Part shown: piece after piece, positions 8,371-17,426 of the stretch
Numbering within the stretch: position 1 is the first letter of the stretch
Layout: every line of letters starts with the position of its first letter
Assembly: GCA_041398965.1 (NCBI GenBank)
Contig: JAWKTT010000008.1
Location: forward strand, 1 to 64,000
Direction: 5' to 3'
Source of the DNA: JAWKTT01 sp041398965
GTDB taxonomy: Bacteria > Planctomycetota > Planctomycetia > Planctomycetales > Planctomycetaceae
Length of the DNA: 64,000 nucleotides
Notes under the pieces: model-generated
Seen by the model: the letters and a program-made list of their open reading frames with translations, nothing else
Database searches by the model: none
Told to the model about the DNA's origin: nothing
Program-made: the position numbers and the translations under genes

Positions 8371-9693
8371 ATGTTGCGACGTTTGTCGACTTGGCTCTGC
8401 TCGCTCTGTCTCGCTTCGGTTTCTGTCATGGGAGGCAACGTCATAGGTCAGCCCCCGGGGTTCAATTATGACGAAGCGAAGGTCCCGAAGTTCACCCTGC
8501 CAGACCCACTTGTGATGCAAGACGGCACCCCTGTCACGACCGCCGAACAATGGCGGTCCCAACGTCGTCCCGAGTTGGTCACCCTTTTCGAGGAGCAGGT
8601 GTATGGCCGGGTTCCTCAAGGGCCAAAGGTCTACAAAATTGAGGTGAAGACTGGTAAGGCTCCCTGGCAGCCAGCCGCTCTCCGACGCGAAGTGACGATT
8701 CACTTTTCCCAGGCGGAGCAGGGGCCGAGCATGACGATGCTGATGTATCTCCCGGTCAGCGACGAACCTGTCCCAATGTTCTTAGGGCTGAATTTTGGCG
8801 GGAACCACACGATCCACTCCGATCCCGAGATCACCCTGAACCCCGGTTGGCAGCGAGAAGCGAACGACCCGGCAAAGGGGATCGTCGATCATCGAGCGAC
8901 CGACGCGGCACGGGGTAGGGCGGCAAGTCGTTGGCCTGTCGAGCAGATTCTCGCTCGAGGTTATGGCGTCGCAACGATCTACTGTGGCGACATCGATCCA
9001 GACTTTGATGATGGATTTCAAAACGGGGTGCATCCACTCGCCTATCGCGATGGGCAAACCAAACCAGCCGATGACGAGTGGGGTACCATTGCCGCCTGGG
9101 CTTGGGGGCTCTCGCGGGCTTTAGACTATTTACAGAGTGATGACAAAATCGATGGCAAACGGGTCGCAGTGCTCGGCCATTCACGTCTGGGAAAGACTTC
9201 GCTGTGGGCGGGTGCCTTGGATGAACGGTTTGCCTTGGTGATCTCGAACGACTCGGGATGTGGTGGAGCCGCTCTCAGTCGTCGGGCGTTTGGCGAAACC
9301 GTCGCAAGAATCAACACCGCTTTCCCCCACTGGTTCTGCACGAACTTCAAGAAGTACAACGGTAAAGAACAGGACTGCCCCGTCGATCAGCATGAACTGG
9401 TCGCTCTCGTCGCCCCTCGTCCCGTGTACATCGCCTCGGCGACAGAAGACCTTTGGGCCGACCCACGAGGTGAATTTCTGTCTGGAGCCTTGGCCGATCC
9501 AGTCTACCGACTTCTCGGGACGACCGGCATGGGGGGGACCGCTCCCCCTTCGGACCCCCCGGCACCCGATACCCCCTTACAAGCGGGGCCAATCGGATAT
9601 CACCTCCGCACTGGCAAACACGACATTACAATTTACGACTGGGAACGCTACATGGATTTCGCTGATCGCTATGTTTTATCACCTAAGAAGTGA
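8371..9693 (+). CDS. secreted glucuronoyl esterase-like protein (CE15 type)
   Basis: A signal-peptide-bearing alpha/beta hydrolase of the CE15 type, which cleaves esters between lignin alcohols and glucuronoxylan side chains or related substrates. The nucleophile motif GHSRLGK places Ser271; NDSGCGGA places Asp294 where CE15 enzymes have Glu or Asp; GYHLRTGKH places His411. The spacing Ser to His (140 residues) fits the family. HELVALVAPRPVYIAS is also a CE15 hallmark. The ATG at 8371 is preferred over an earlier in-frame start because it begins a clear signal peptide and follows CGAAGGAG. The 440-residue length is normal. It stands alone between hpf and a permease, and suggests plant- or algal-polymer use. 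Confidence 0.85.
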   Translation: MLRRLSTWLCSLCLASVSVMGGNVIGQPPGFNYDEAKVPKFTLPDPLVMQDGTPVTTAEQWRSQRRPELVTLFEEQVYGRVPQGPKVYKIEVKTGKAPWQPAALRREVTIHFSQAEQGPSMTMLMYLPVSDEPVPMFLGLNFGGNHTIHSDPEITLNPGWQREANDPAKGIVDHRATDAARGRAASRWPVEQILARGYGVATIYCGDIDPDFDDGFQNGVHPLAYRDGQTKPADDEWGTIAAWAWGLSRALDYLQSDDKIDGKRVAVLGHSRLGKTSLWAGALDERFALVISNDSGCGGAALSRRAFGETVARINTAFPHWFCTNFKKYNGKEQDCPVDQHELVALVAPRPVYIASATEDLWADPRGEFLSGALADPVYRLLGTTGMGGTAPPSDPPAPDTPLQAGPIGYHLRTGKHDITIYDWERYMDFADRYVLSPKK

Positions 9694-9790
9694 AATATCG
9701 CGAATGTTTCCTGGAATGAATCATTGCGGTGATTCGTTCGTCCGGCGTACAGATTGATTTCTGTCCTGCATTACCACTGATGAGTCGCCG

Positions 9791-11077
9791 ATGTCTGCAC
9801 GACGCCGTTACGGATTCTGGACCCTGTCTGCCGTTGTGGTCGCGAACATGATTGGGGCGGGGGTTTTTACCACATCAGGGTATTCACTGGAGGCTCTGCA
9901 AACTCCCACGCGGGTCTTGTTCGCGTGGATCGTCGGAGGGGTAATCGCTCTGTTGGGGGCCATTAGTTATGGCCAGTTATCACGGGCGATTCCCGAGTCC
10001 GGAGGGGAGTACGTCTATCTTTCGCGCGGAGTGCATCCGTTTTTCGGGTTGATAGCTGGTTGGGTTTCGCTGCTGGCGGGGTTCACCGGGGCGATCGCTC
10101 TTGCGGCCCTGACCTTCGAGAAGTACGCGCTCCCCGATTCGATACGCCCCGAATGGCTCCCCAATGGAATCATCGCTGTCGTCCTGATCTGGTTCGGTGC
10201 CTTTTTGCATGGGAGTCGATTTCGCTTCGGAGCCATCGTGCAGAATGGGGTCGTCCTGCTGAAACTGCTACTGTTGCTTGGCTTCTTCGGCATGGCACTG
10301 GTCGCCTGGAGTCGTGGACAGTGGCACGGGGGACCTTTACCTCATGCCGTCCCGTTAAGCTGGAAACTACTCCCTAAGTTCGCGACGTCGTTAATTTATA
10401 TCTCGCTCTGCTACGCTGGATTTAATGCGGCAGTCTATCTTTCCGAAGAAGCGGTCTCCGGTGAACGGACGATTCCGAGGGCTCTATTTTTCGGAACCTT
10501 AATGACCGTTGGGGTTTATCTGGCGATGAACTCCGTGTTCCTGTGGGTTCCGCAACCGGAGCAGATCGCAGGGGAAGGGGAAGTCGCTGCGATTGCTGCG
10601 GCGGCTATCGGGGGTGACTGGCTGGAAGGCTGTGTCCGGGGGACTGTGGCTCTTGCGTTGCTGACGTCGGTGACGAGCATGATGCTGGCCGCCCCGCACG
10701 TTTACGCCAAGATGGCAGCCGATGGGTTGCTTCCCCAATCGCTTCGATTGACCGGAGAAGTCCCCGGTCGAGCGGTCCTGTTTCAAGCTGTGATTGCCTC
10801 ATTCCTGGCGTTTCAGACAACGATCATCGATCTGTTATTCACGCTCGGCTTGACACTATCACTCTGTTCGGCGGCCTCCGTCGCCTGTTTATTCGCCCCG
10901 ACCTTGCGTCGTCAAGTTGACTCCCCTCTTCCCCTCGCCGCCGCCGGATTGTACATCCTTACCACCTTGGCGATCGCTGGCGTCACTGCATGGAATAATC
11001 CCCAATGCCTCTACTCCACCGCCGCCGCCCTCGTCGTCGGTATCCTCCTCTATGCCCTCACAAGATTCATGAAATAA
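9791..11077 (+). CDS. APC family amino acid permease
   Basis: A polytopic inner-membrane transporter with about 12 hydrophobic segments. The first helix has the APC-type NMIGAGVFTTSGY motif, where the unwound GAGVF stretch binds the amino acid backbone. IPESGGEYVYLSRG follows near residue 70, and the fifth and sixth helix region has YAGFNAAVYLSEE, both typical of APC transporters. Substrate cannot be named from sequence. Length 428 is usual. It runs in the same direction as kptA, which starts 112 bases further on, but a shared transcript is not certain. Confidence 0.88.
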   Translation: MSARRRYGFWTLSAVVVANMIGAGVFTTSGYSLEALQTPTRVLFAWIVGGVIALLGAISYGQLSRAIPESGGEYVYLSRGVHPFFGLIAGWVSLLAGFTGAIALAALTFEKYALPDSIRPEWLPNGIIAVVLIWFGAFLHGSRFRFGAIVQNGVVLLKLLLLLGFFGMALVAWSRGQWHGGPLPHAVPLSWKLLPKFATSLIYISLCYAGFNAAVYLSEEAVSGERTIPRALFFGTLMTVGVYLAMNSVFLWVPQPEQIAGEGEVAAIAAAAIGGDWLEGCVRGTVALALLTSVTSMMLAAPHVYAKMAADGLLPQSLRLTGEVPGRAVLFQAVIASFLAFQTTIIDLLFTLGLTLSLCSAASVACLFAPTLRRQVDSPLPLAAAGLYILTTLAIAGVTAWNNPQCLYSTAAALVVGILLYALTRFMK

Positions 11078-11189
11078 CAATTTTTCGCTCCACAATTTCT
11101 ATGTGGGTCGAATCTTTGCGGAAACATGCCTATTATCGGCGTATCGATTTATCGTCTTCCGACAACGACCTGAGGGTTTGTGACAATCT

Positions 11190-11735
11190 ATGTGTGACGA
11201 AATGACACGCACGAGTCAGTATCTGAGCCTGATCCTCAGGCACAATCCGGGTATGATCGGACTCGAATTGGACCCTAATGGATGGGCGGACATTGAGGCT
11301 CTACTTCGAGGTGCTGCGACTCAAGGGCGAGTTATCTCGCGGGAACTCCTGGATCGTGTCGTCGAAGAGAACAGCAAGCGGCGTTTTGCGATCAGCGAAG
11401 ATGGCACCCGCATCCGGGCGAATCAGGGACACTCGATCGACGTCGACCTGCAACTGCAACCCCGTCAGCCCCCCGCGATTCTCTATCACGGCACCGCCAT
11501 CCGTTTCCTCGATTCGATTCGACGTACGGGTCTCCAACCGCAGAGCCGTCAACATGTCCACCTCTCGATCGACCAAGAAACAGCTACCAAAGTCGGCCAG
11601 CGCCACGGCAAACCGGCGATACTCGTTGTCGAAGCCCAAAGAATGGTTGAACAAGGCTCGCTCTTCTACCTCTCCGAAAACGAAGTCTGGCTCACCAACA
11701 TCGTCCCGCCAGCGTTCATCACATTCCCGTCATGA
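11190..11735 (+). CDS. kptA: RNA 2'-phosphotransferase (Tpt1/KptA family)
   Basis: The enzyme transfers an internal RNA 2'-phosphate to NAD+, giving ADP-ribose 1'',2''-cyclic phosphate. The N-terminal winged-helix lobe has LSLILRHNPG and GLELDPNGWADIEALL; the C-terminal ADP-ribosyltransferase-like lobe has LYHGTAIRFLDSIRRTGL, HVHLSID and the final FYLSENEVWLTNIVPP. All are family signatures. Length 181 is normal. The start could be this ATG or a second ATG four codons later (11202), just before the conserved region. Bacteria lack the yeast-type tRNA splicing that makes this substrate, so its natural role is open. Confidence 0.92.
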   Translation: MCDEMTRTSQYLSLILRHNPGMIGLELDPNGWADIEALLRGAATQGRVISRELLDRVVEENSKRRFAISEDGTRIRANQGHSIDVDLQLQPRQPPAILYHGTAIRFLDSIRRTGLQPQSRQHVHLSIDQETATKVGQRHGKPAILVVEAQRMVEQGSLFYLSENEVWLTNIVPPAFITFPS

Positions 11736-11858
11736 GTGACGACAAGTGATAAACAAGCGAGGAGGTTATAGTTTTAATTATTGGGACACCCCGACCTGCC
11801 GACCTCGCACAACACGGTGCGAAGCGACTTCAGTTGTCTTGAGGCATGTCGACTTATG

Positions 11859-12737
11859 TTAGGGGGTGGTGAGGAGGTTGCTGTCTCGGAGCCAGTCGGT
11901 GAGGCGGGTGGGCCATTGGTTGGCGGCAGTGGGGATCGTGGGGTTTTCGTGAAAGCCGAAGCCGTGGCCGGCGTTCGAGTAGATGTGCATTTCACAGGGG
12001 ACCTGAGCCGCCTTGTACTTGAGATACAGTTGAGGCATGCCGAGGGAGATGTCGTCGCGGTCTTTCGAGCCGAAGGCGATGAAGGCAGGGGGCATCCCCG
12101 GCTTTACGGTGAAGCGGGCGGAACTTCCCGGGTAAATCAGGACTTGAAAGTCGGGGCGTGAGCTACTGTGGTCGATGGTGTCGGGGGCGTCCGGAAGACC
12201 GGCGTCGGAGTCCATCGCGGCCAAAGCGGCGAGTTCCCCACCGGCTGAGAAGCCAAGAATGCCGATGCGATCGGGCGAAATGCTCCACTCCTTTGCCCGA
12301 CTGCGGACCATGCGAATCGCTCGGCGGGTGTCGGCCATTGCGTGCTCGTCGACGGTGTAGGTCGAGTCTGCTTCGCGTGCCAGGCGGTATCGTAACACGA
12401 AAGCGGCGATCCCTCGTTTGGCGAACCATGCTGCCAGCGAGTCCCCTTCGTGCCCCAGGCACAACATGCGATGACCTCCGCCGGGAGCGATGATGATGGC
12501 GGTCCCGGTCGCGACATCAGCAGCCGGGAGAAAAGGAGTGATCGACGGGTTATGGATATTCGTGACGTTGCATTTCCCTTGCCCACGGTCGACCTTTTCC
12601 GCTTCGTCACGTCGACTTTCCGAACCGGGAGCACCCGCCGACCAGAGTGGGATCGCCACTGGCGACTCGGCTGCACATGCGAGATGGCATGTTAGTAGAA
12701 TTAGGGAGAGACTAATCATTCGTAAAGTCGATCGCAT
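11859..12737 (-). CDS. secreted alpha/beta hydrolase (BD-FAE/acetylxylan esterase-like)
   Basis: A signal peptide ends at about LACAAES. The mature protein begins with IPLWSAGAPGSE, the usual start of planctomycete esterase/lipase-like proteins. HRMLCLGHEGD forms the region after the oxyanion strand IIIAPGGGH, and GFSAGGE gives the nucleophile serine near residue 164; a late His (NAGHGFGFHE) completes the triad. Such enzymes remove acetyl or feruloyl groups from polysaccharides, but the substrate here is not known. The start at 12737 is chosen because it precedes a clear signal peptide; an upstream extension on the same frame lacks one. It converges with kptA. Confidence 0.82.
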   Translation of the reverse strand: MRSTLRMISLSLILLTCHLACAAESPVAIPLWSAGAPGSESRRDEAEKVDRGQGKCNVTNIHNPSITPFLPAADVATGTAIIIAPGGGHRMLCLGHEGDSLAAWFAKRGIAAFVLRYRLAREADSTYTVDEHAMADTRRAIRMVRSRAKEWSISPDRIGILGFSAGGELAALAAMDSDAGLPDAPDTIDHSSSRPDFQVLIYPGSSARFTVKPGMPPAFIAFGSKDRDDISLGMPQLYLKYKAAQVPCEMHIYSNAGHGFGFHENPTIPTAANQWPTRLTDWLRDSNLLTTP

Positions 12738-13364
12738 TTTCGGGAGACCTGATATTAAGTGAAAGTGTTTGCATCGGTGATGAGACGCGGAACGTGTCAT
12801 ACGAAGTATTCGCATCGACGAGCGACACCATAGTTTCCGGGCGATTATCCCACAGCGATCATGCGGGTGCAAACGATGACGGCGTCACGGGGGGGCATGG
12901 GGTGCAGTCGCTGTTTGGGGGTGGTTCATTTGTCCAGTCAGGGTCATGGTCGGGCCAACGGCCCAGCAGGTTGTCTAGCCTAGGCCATCGGCCTAGGACT
13001 GAAGGGATGAGTTCACGCGAGAGGGCTGAAGGCCCGGCCAGTTGCCCCAGAATCTTGCCAACGGGCCGGGCCTTTAGCCCTCGACAGACAAACTTGGGCC
13101 GATCCCCCAGTCCGCTGGACTGGGCTAGACAATGTTCCGGGGCGTTGCCCCTGCTGTTACCTGAACATCGCCACGTCACCTGCCAAACTTGTTCGCAGTG
13201 AACAGATGAGCAACCCCCAATTGGCGACTGCACCCGGGGGGCATGGGGTGCCGAACAAGGATGTTCCGCGTACGTTTGAAGGGAATGGTGGGTTAAGGTG
13301 TCGCGGCTTTGTCGGTTGATAGAATCGTCGTCGTTGTTGTCGTTCATTTGGGGGAGGGGCTGAC
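12738..13364. other. intergenic region holding a MITE-like element
   Basis: There is no credible gene in these 627 bases. Most of the space is the palindrome-rich element at 12890-13251. GGGGGAGGGG at 13350-13359 is the ribosome site for the epimerase gene. Confidence 0.5.
12890..13251. mobile_element. MITE-like element with 37-bp inverted termini and nested hairpins
   Basis: The ends 12900-12936 and 13199-13235 are inverted copies that agree at about 30 of 37 positions by my alignment. Directly outside both ends stands GGGGGGCATG (12890-12899 and 13236-13245), and this agreement continues six bases further, which fits a target duplication of about 10 bp or a longer direct repeat. Inside lie GGGCC/GGCCC at 12952-12964, CCTAGGCC/GGCCTAGG at 12979-12997, a 19-bp stem with one G-T or mismatch pair at 13021-13039 with 13064-13082, CCCAGTCC/GGACTGGG at 13106-13124, GGGGC/GCCCC at 13139-13151, and an outer pair TTGTCTAG/CTAGACAA at 12971 and 13125. 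No transposase is encoded, so any movement would need one in trans. Confidence 0.65.
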
Positions 13365-14306
13365 GTGGGTTCTTTATCGTTGAAGAAAATTGTGATTGCG
13401 GGGGGGAGTGGTTTTTTAGGGCTCTCGCTGGCGAGGCATCTTGATCAGTGTGGGGCCGAGGTGGTGATACTTTCCCGGAGTGTTCCTAAGATCAGCGGGC
13501 CGTGGCGGCATGTGGGTTGGGATGGTCGGACGCTGGGGGACTGGGTGGGAGAGCTGAATGCGTCGCAGGGGTTGGTCAATCTGGCGGGGCGAAGTGTCGA
13601 TTGCATTAAGACGCCGGACCATCAAGATGAGATTCTTCGATCACGTGTCGAGTCGACGCGTCTGCTGGGAAACGCCATGCGGCAGGTTGAGGTGCCACCT
13701 GCGGTGTGGGTTCAAATGAGCACGGCTCACATTTATGGCGATCCGCCTCAGGCGGTCTGCACCGAGAGTTCTTCCTTGGGATACGGGTTGGCCCCGTTTG
13801 TGGGGCAGGCATGGGAGAGCGCGTTCGACGAGAGCGTGTTGCCGACTCAGCGAGGGGTTGTGCTGCGAACCAGTTTCGTCATCGGTCGAAATCGCGGGGC
13901 AGGAGGCGGGGCGATGGATACGTTGCGACCATTAGCGAAGTGCGGCCTCGGTGGGCGTGTGGGCTCTGGGACGCAGGGGATGAGTTGGATTCACGAGCAG
14001 GACCTGAACCGCCTCTTCGAGCGGGGGTTGACGAACTCCAGGATGCAAGGGGTGTATATCGCCTCTGCCCCCAACCCGGTGTCGCAGGTCGAGTTCATGC
14101 GAACACTTCGCCGAGCTGTCGGGATGCCGATCGGACTCCCGGCATCCTCGTGGATGGTCCGTTTCGGTGCTCACTTCCTGCTGAAGACCGACCCCGATCT
14201 CGCGCTGTATGGCCGATATGTTCGTTCCGAACGACTTGAAGCCGAATTGTTCGAGTTTCAATTTCCGTCCCTCGACCAAGCTCTGCGAGACGTCTTACGC
14301 CCTTGA
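13365..14306 (+). CDS. TIGR01777 family NAD(P)-dependent epimerase (YfcH-like)
   Basis: A short-chain dehydrogenase-type protein of the TIGR01777/YfcH group. The Rossmann motif is VIAGGSGFLGLSLARHL at residues 9-25; LVNLAGRSVDC near 70, MSTAHIYGD near 120 and LRTSFVIG near 168 are typical, as is the C-terminal DUF1731-like region with WMVRFGAHFLLKTDPDLALYGRYVRSERL compressed into the last 60 residues. Substrate is unknown for the family; some members are linked to cell division or envelope. The start is GTG with a strong GGGGGAGGGG site. Length 313 is usual. Confidence 0.88.
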   Translation: MGSLSLKKIVIAGGSGFLGLSLARHLDQCGAEVVILSRSVPKISGPWRHVGWDGRTLGDWVGELNASQGLVNLAGRSVDCIKTPDHQDEILRSRVESTRLLGNAMRQVEVPPAVWVQMSTAHIYGDPPQAVCTESSSLGYGLAPFVGQAWESAFDESVLPTQRGVVLRTSFVIGRNRGAGGGAMDTLRPLAKCGLGGRVGSGTQGMSWIHEQDLNRLFERGLTNSRMQGVYIASAPNPVSQVEFMRTLRRAVGMPIGLPASSWMVRFGAHFLLKTDPDLALYGRYVRSERLEAELFEFQFPSLDQALRDVLRP

Positions 14307-14606
14307 GCCTTTCCACTGGATTGGCCGTCTGTCGCGATCGATTCCCTCAGCGTGGAGCCCTCGATGGATGTGTCGGGCGTGTGGATGTTGACTGTGAAAG
14401 TCCTGCGGGGGCGGGGGAGGGTAGTGTCGAAATGCTGGGAAAAGTTACTCTCAGCCTTTAGAAAGGGGCGGACGTCTTGACGCTGTGGCGGGCATTCCCT
14501 ACGCTCGCCCGGCGCGTTGCAGAGCCGTGGCGGTTCTGGCGTTCTCCTGCTTTCGGTCGACCGGCGAAAATCGTCTGTTGGCCTCCTTCCTACCCCGAAG
14601 TTTGAA
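14307..14606. other. leader region of sat
   Basis: These 300 bases contain no gene. They are GC-rich with a purine run near 14410-14425 and another CCTTTAGAAAGGGG palindrome-like stretch near 14457. I see no recognisable riboswitch. Confidence 0.35.
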
Positions 14607-15866
14607 ATGGCTGAACTGATTGTTCCTCACGGTGGATTAACAGAACCTGTCTGCTGCACGGTGGGCAAGGACGAAGTGGCGGGCTTCTTGGCGGAAGCCG
14701 GGGAGCTTCCTAAGGTGGCGGTGTCGGCTGCGGACCTCTCGACGGTGTTTCGCATCGCCGACGGGACCCTCAGCCCGCTGACCGGGCCGATGGATTCCGC
14801 AACTTGGAATCGTGTTCTCGATGAGCAAGTCATCGAGTCGAATGGCAAGAAATATGCTTGGACCATCCCCCTCGCGTTTCCGATTACGGGAGCACAGGCG
14901 AAGGAACTGAAGGCTGGCCAGAAGGTCGCCATCACCTGTCCCGAGGGGAACATCGTCGCGACTCTGGATGTCTCCGATGTGTACGCCTGGGATAAGTGCA
15001 AGTATCTGACGAGCGTGTACCGGACCGGTCGTTTGGACCATCCGGGGGCCGATATGGTCATTAAGAACGATGCCGACAAGTCGCATCTGATTGGTGGAAC
15101 CTTGCGGGCGATTCCTCAGCCGAAGAATCCGAAGTTCGGTCAGTACGTGTTGACGCCGCGTGAAGTTCGGAAGACCTTGGCCGAAACCGGCTGGGATGCT
15201 GCGGTCGCCTTCCAGACCCGCAACCCATTACACCGGGCACACGAGTACGCACTTGTCTATGCTTTGGAATCGTTGTTGAAGGCTGGGAAGAACGCCGGTG
15301 CGGTGCTCAATCCGCTGATCGGCGAAACGAAGGGTGACGACGTCAACGCCGCGATTCGTATGGAGACCTACGAGAAACTCATCAGCGAACGTCAGTTCGG
15401 TGATGGCGACAGCGATGCCGAACTCTGGAAGAGTCGGGGCGAAGAAGTTCCCGATCGTGTTAAGTTGCTCGGCCTCGATATTAAGATGTTCTACGGGGGG
15501 CCGTCGGAGGCGATTATGCACGGTATTTATCGTCAGAACATGGGTTACTCGCATATCGTCATTGGTCGTAAACATGCTGATGCTCCGTATGCCGATGGAA
15601 CCGCCATCTGGGGCGACTTCGACGCACAGGAGATCTTCAACAACCTCAATGGCGACTTGCAGATCAAGCCGGTCAACGTTGGCTTCGCAGCCTACTATGA
15701 TTCGATCGGTCGAGTCGACTTGATGGAAAAGCACAAAGACGAAAAGCCTGTTTTCATCTCCGGTAAGGATGTGCGAAACACACTCCTGAAGGGGGAAATG
15801 GTTGATCCCCGGATCATGCGTCCGAGCACATCCGAGATTCTGGCTGCGGCGATGAAGCAAGCCTAG
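14607..15866 (+). CDS. sat: sulfate adenylyltransferase (ATP sulfurylase)
   Basis: Makes adenosine 5'-phosphosulfate from ATP and sulfate, the first step of sulfate assimilation (or, in reverse, the last step of sulfite oxidation). The nucleotide-binding motif QTRNPLHRAHE starts at residue 203, and IGRKHADAPY near residue 325 is the second hallmark. It is the homomeric Sat type of 419 residues without an attached APS kinase domain. The ATG at 14607 begins the family-typical MAELIVPHGG; an earlier frame extension is unsupported. No APS reductase or kinase gene lies nearby. A strong terminator follows at 15895. Confidence 0.94.
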   Translation: MAELIVPHGGLTEPVCCTVGKDEVAGFLAEAGELPKVAVSAADLSTVFRIADGTLSPLTGPMDSATWNRVLDEQVIESNGKKYAWTIPLAFPITGAQAKELKAGQKVAITCPEGNIVATLDVSDVYAWDKCKYLTSVYRTGRLDHPGADMVIKNDADKSHLIGGTLRAIPQPKNPKFGQYVLTPREVRKTLAETGWDAAVAFQTRNPLHRAHEYALVYALESLLKAGKNAGAVLNPLIGETKGDDVNAAIRMETYEKLISERQFGDGDSDAELWKSRGEEVPDRVKLLGLDIKMFYGGPSEAIMHGIYRQNMGYSHIVIGRKHADAPYADGTAIWGDFDAQEIFNNLNGDLQIKPVNVGFAAYYDSIGRVDLMEKHKDEKPVFISGKDVRNTLLKGEMVDPRIMRPSTSEILAAAMKQA

Positions 15867-15894
15867 TTTCGATGTGAAGCGGAATCAGAATTCC

Positions 15895-15935
15895 ACTCGC
15901 CCCGGTCATTCAACAATGACCGGGGCGAGTTTATT
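15895..15935 (+). terminator. intrinsic terminator after sat
   Basis: A 16-bp perfect stem (15895-15910 with 15915-15930) with a CAAC loop is followed by TTATT. Its strength suggests an efficient stop, possibly in both directions because the next gene converges. Confidence 0.85.
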
Positions 15936-16016
15936 GATGGAGCGAACTTCCGCGTTGGGATTCAACCGTGCGACGGAGATTGATCTCCGCGACATGATGG
16001 GGGGCGTCCGCGTTCG

Positions 16017-16559
16017 TCAGTTTCGGGGGGCTGCTGCGACGATTGCCTCGACTAATTGGGAAGGTTCCTCCGTCCCGAAACGGACTGTGCTCCCGTTCTT
16101 GAGTGTGAGGAGAACGCAGTCAAATCCCCAGAGATTGTAGGTCCATCCGCGCCCTGGAAACCAGTGAATGCCCCAGCCATCGGCAACACTCGAACGTGCC
16201 GTTTCGACGCGGACAATCTCTTCCAGCAGTATGACTTTTCGGAAGAGCGGGAGCGGACCGTACTGGGCTGTCACCGCGACTCGATAGACGGTGATTGTCA
16301 GGGATCGAAACGCGGTCGCGAGCACCACTTCGAGTACACCGGCGAGCAACAAGACGATCACGACAGCATGCAGGTTCGGAGCTCCCCACTGCCAGACGCC
16401 GAACGCTCCACCCCAGCTCGCGAGACCCACAAACACCAACAGCATCCACAACGGGCCCGTTTGTCGTTGACAATAAATGACGCGATGTTCGTCATCGCAA
16501 GCTCCGGCTTTTGTGCCGTCTGGAGTTGAATCGTCAAGAGTGGAGTGAAGGTCCGTCAT
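16017..16559 (-). CDS. small membrane protein with PH-like C-terminal region
   Basis: A 180-residue protein with a charged N-terminus (about 30 residues), two membrane segments at about 36-58 and 64-85, and a soluble C-terminal half rich in beta-strand pattern (ITVYRVAVTAQYG, LEEIVRVETARS, CVLLTLKNGSTVRFGTEEPSQL). The strand pattern and the GTEEPSQLVEAI end resemble bacterial PH-like domains attached to membrane anchors. I do not recognise a named family with certainty. The ATG overlaps the stop of the upstream metallohydrolase gene (TGATG), so the two are translationally coupled. Confidence 0.72.
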   Translation of the reverse strand: MTDLHSTLDDSTPDGTKAGACDDEHRVIYCQRQTGPLWMLLVFVGLASWGGAFGVWQWGAPNLHAVVIVLLLAGVLEVVLATAFRSLTITVYRVAVTAQYGPLPLFRKVILLEEIVRVETARSSVADGWGIHWFPGRGWTYNLWGFDCVLLTLKNGSTVRFGTEEPSQLVEAIVAAAPRN

Positions 16560-17362
16560 CAGGAATCCTGTTGCGACTTATAGGGGATCTTCAGGCCATC
16601 ATACGCCAGTTGGACTCCGGCGGGGAGGCGGGCGTTGGTCTCGCGGTAACCGAGTCGATGCGACACATGCGTCAGATAGGCCTGCTTCGGAGCAACCCGA
16701 GCGATGACCTCCAACGCCTCCGGAACGCTGAAATGAGTCGGATGCGGGTCGTCATACAAGGCATCCAGGATCAGAACATCTAACCCTTCCAGCAGCGGCC
16801 AACTCTCCTCGGGGATTGAATTGCAGTCGGTACAAAAGGCGACATTCCCCAATCGAAACCCCAGCACAGGGAGCGTCCCGTGGACCAGTCGGATCGGTTG
16901 AATCTCTTCTCCCAGCAGGGTGAAAGGGGTTGTGTCAATGCGGCGGAACTCGAGGTTCGGACGCGAATTCTCCGACGCATCGGTTGTGAAGGCGTAGGGA
17001 AACGTCTGACGGATCGTTGTCTCGACAGCTGCCTCACAATAGAGGGGGACCGGAGCTTGTCGCTTGTAGCCGAAGATGCGGAGATCATCGACCCCCAACA
17101 AATGATCGGCGTGAGCGTGTGTGTAGATGACTGCTTCGATCAGATCGATCTTTTCACGCGTCAGTTGCAGGCGGAGTTCGGGTGAGGTGTCGATCAGGAA
17201 ATTCCCCTGCGGAGTCGAGACGGCAACTCCGGTCCGGGTCCGCTGATCCCGTGGATCGGTCGACATACAAACCGGGCAGTGGCACCCAATCATCGGGACC
17301 CCCATGCTGGTTCCGGTCCCCAGTAATGTCAGTTCACGTTCCGAAGTCATCGAACCTGTCAT
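16559..17362 (-). CDS. metallo-beta-lactamase fold phosphodiesterase (PhnP-like)
   Basis: An MBL-fold hydrolase. LLGTGTSMGVPMIGC followed by CPVCMSTDPRDQRTRTG matches the PhnP group, where these Cys residues bind a structural zinc. The metal motif THAHADHLLGVDDLR (HxHxDH) is intact, followed by FCTDCNSIPEE and a late THVSHRLG. PhnP hydrolyses phosphoribosyl cyclic phosphate in phosphonate use; no phn genes are nearby, so a general cyclic phosphodiesterase role is equally likely. The start could be this ATG or one four codons later (17350). It is followed with a one-base overlap by the small membrane protein gene. Confidence 0.86.
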   Translation of the reverse strand: MTGSMTSERELTLLGTGTSMGVPMIGCHCPVCMSTDPRDQRTRTGVAVSTPQGNFLIDTSPELRLQLTREKIDLIEAVIYTHAHADHLLGVDDLRIFGYKRQAPVPLYCEAAVETTIRQTFPYAFTTDASENSRPNLEFRRIDTTPFTLLGEEIQPIRLVHGTLPVLGFRLGNVAFCTDCNSIPEESWPLLEGLDVLILDALYDDPHPTHFSVPEALEVIARVAPKQAYLTHVSHRLGYRETNARLPAGVQLAYDGLKIPYKSQQDS

Positions 17363-17426
17363 CCATCAATTGCCCCCACTTGTCGCCTAAGACACCGCAT
17401 CTACTCACCAACGAAACGCGCTGAAA

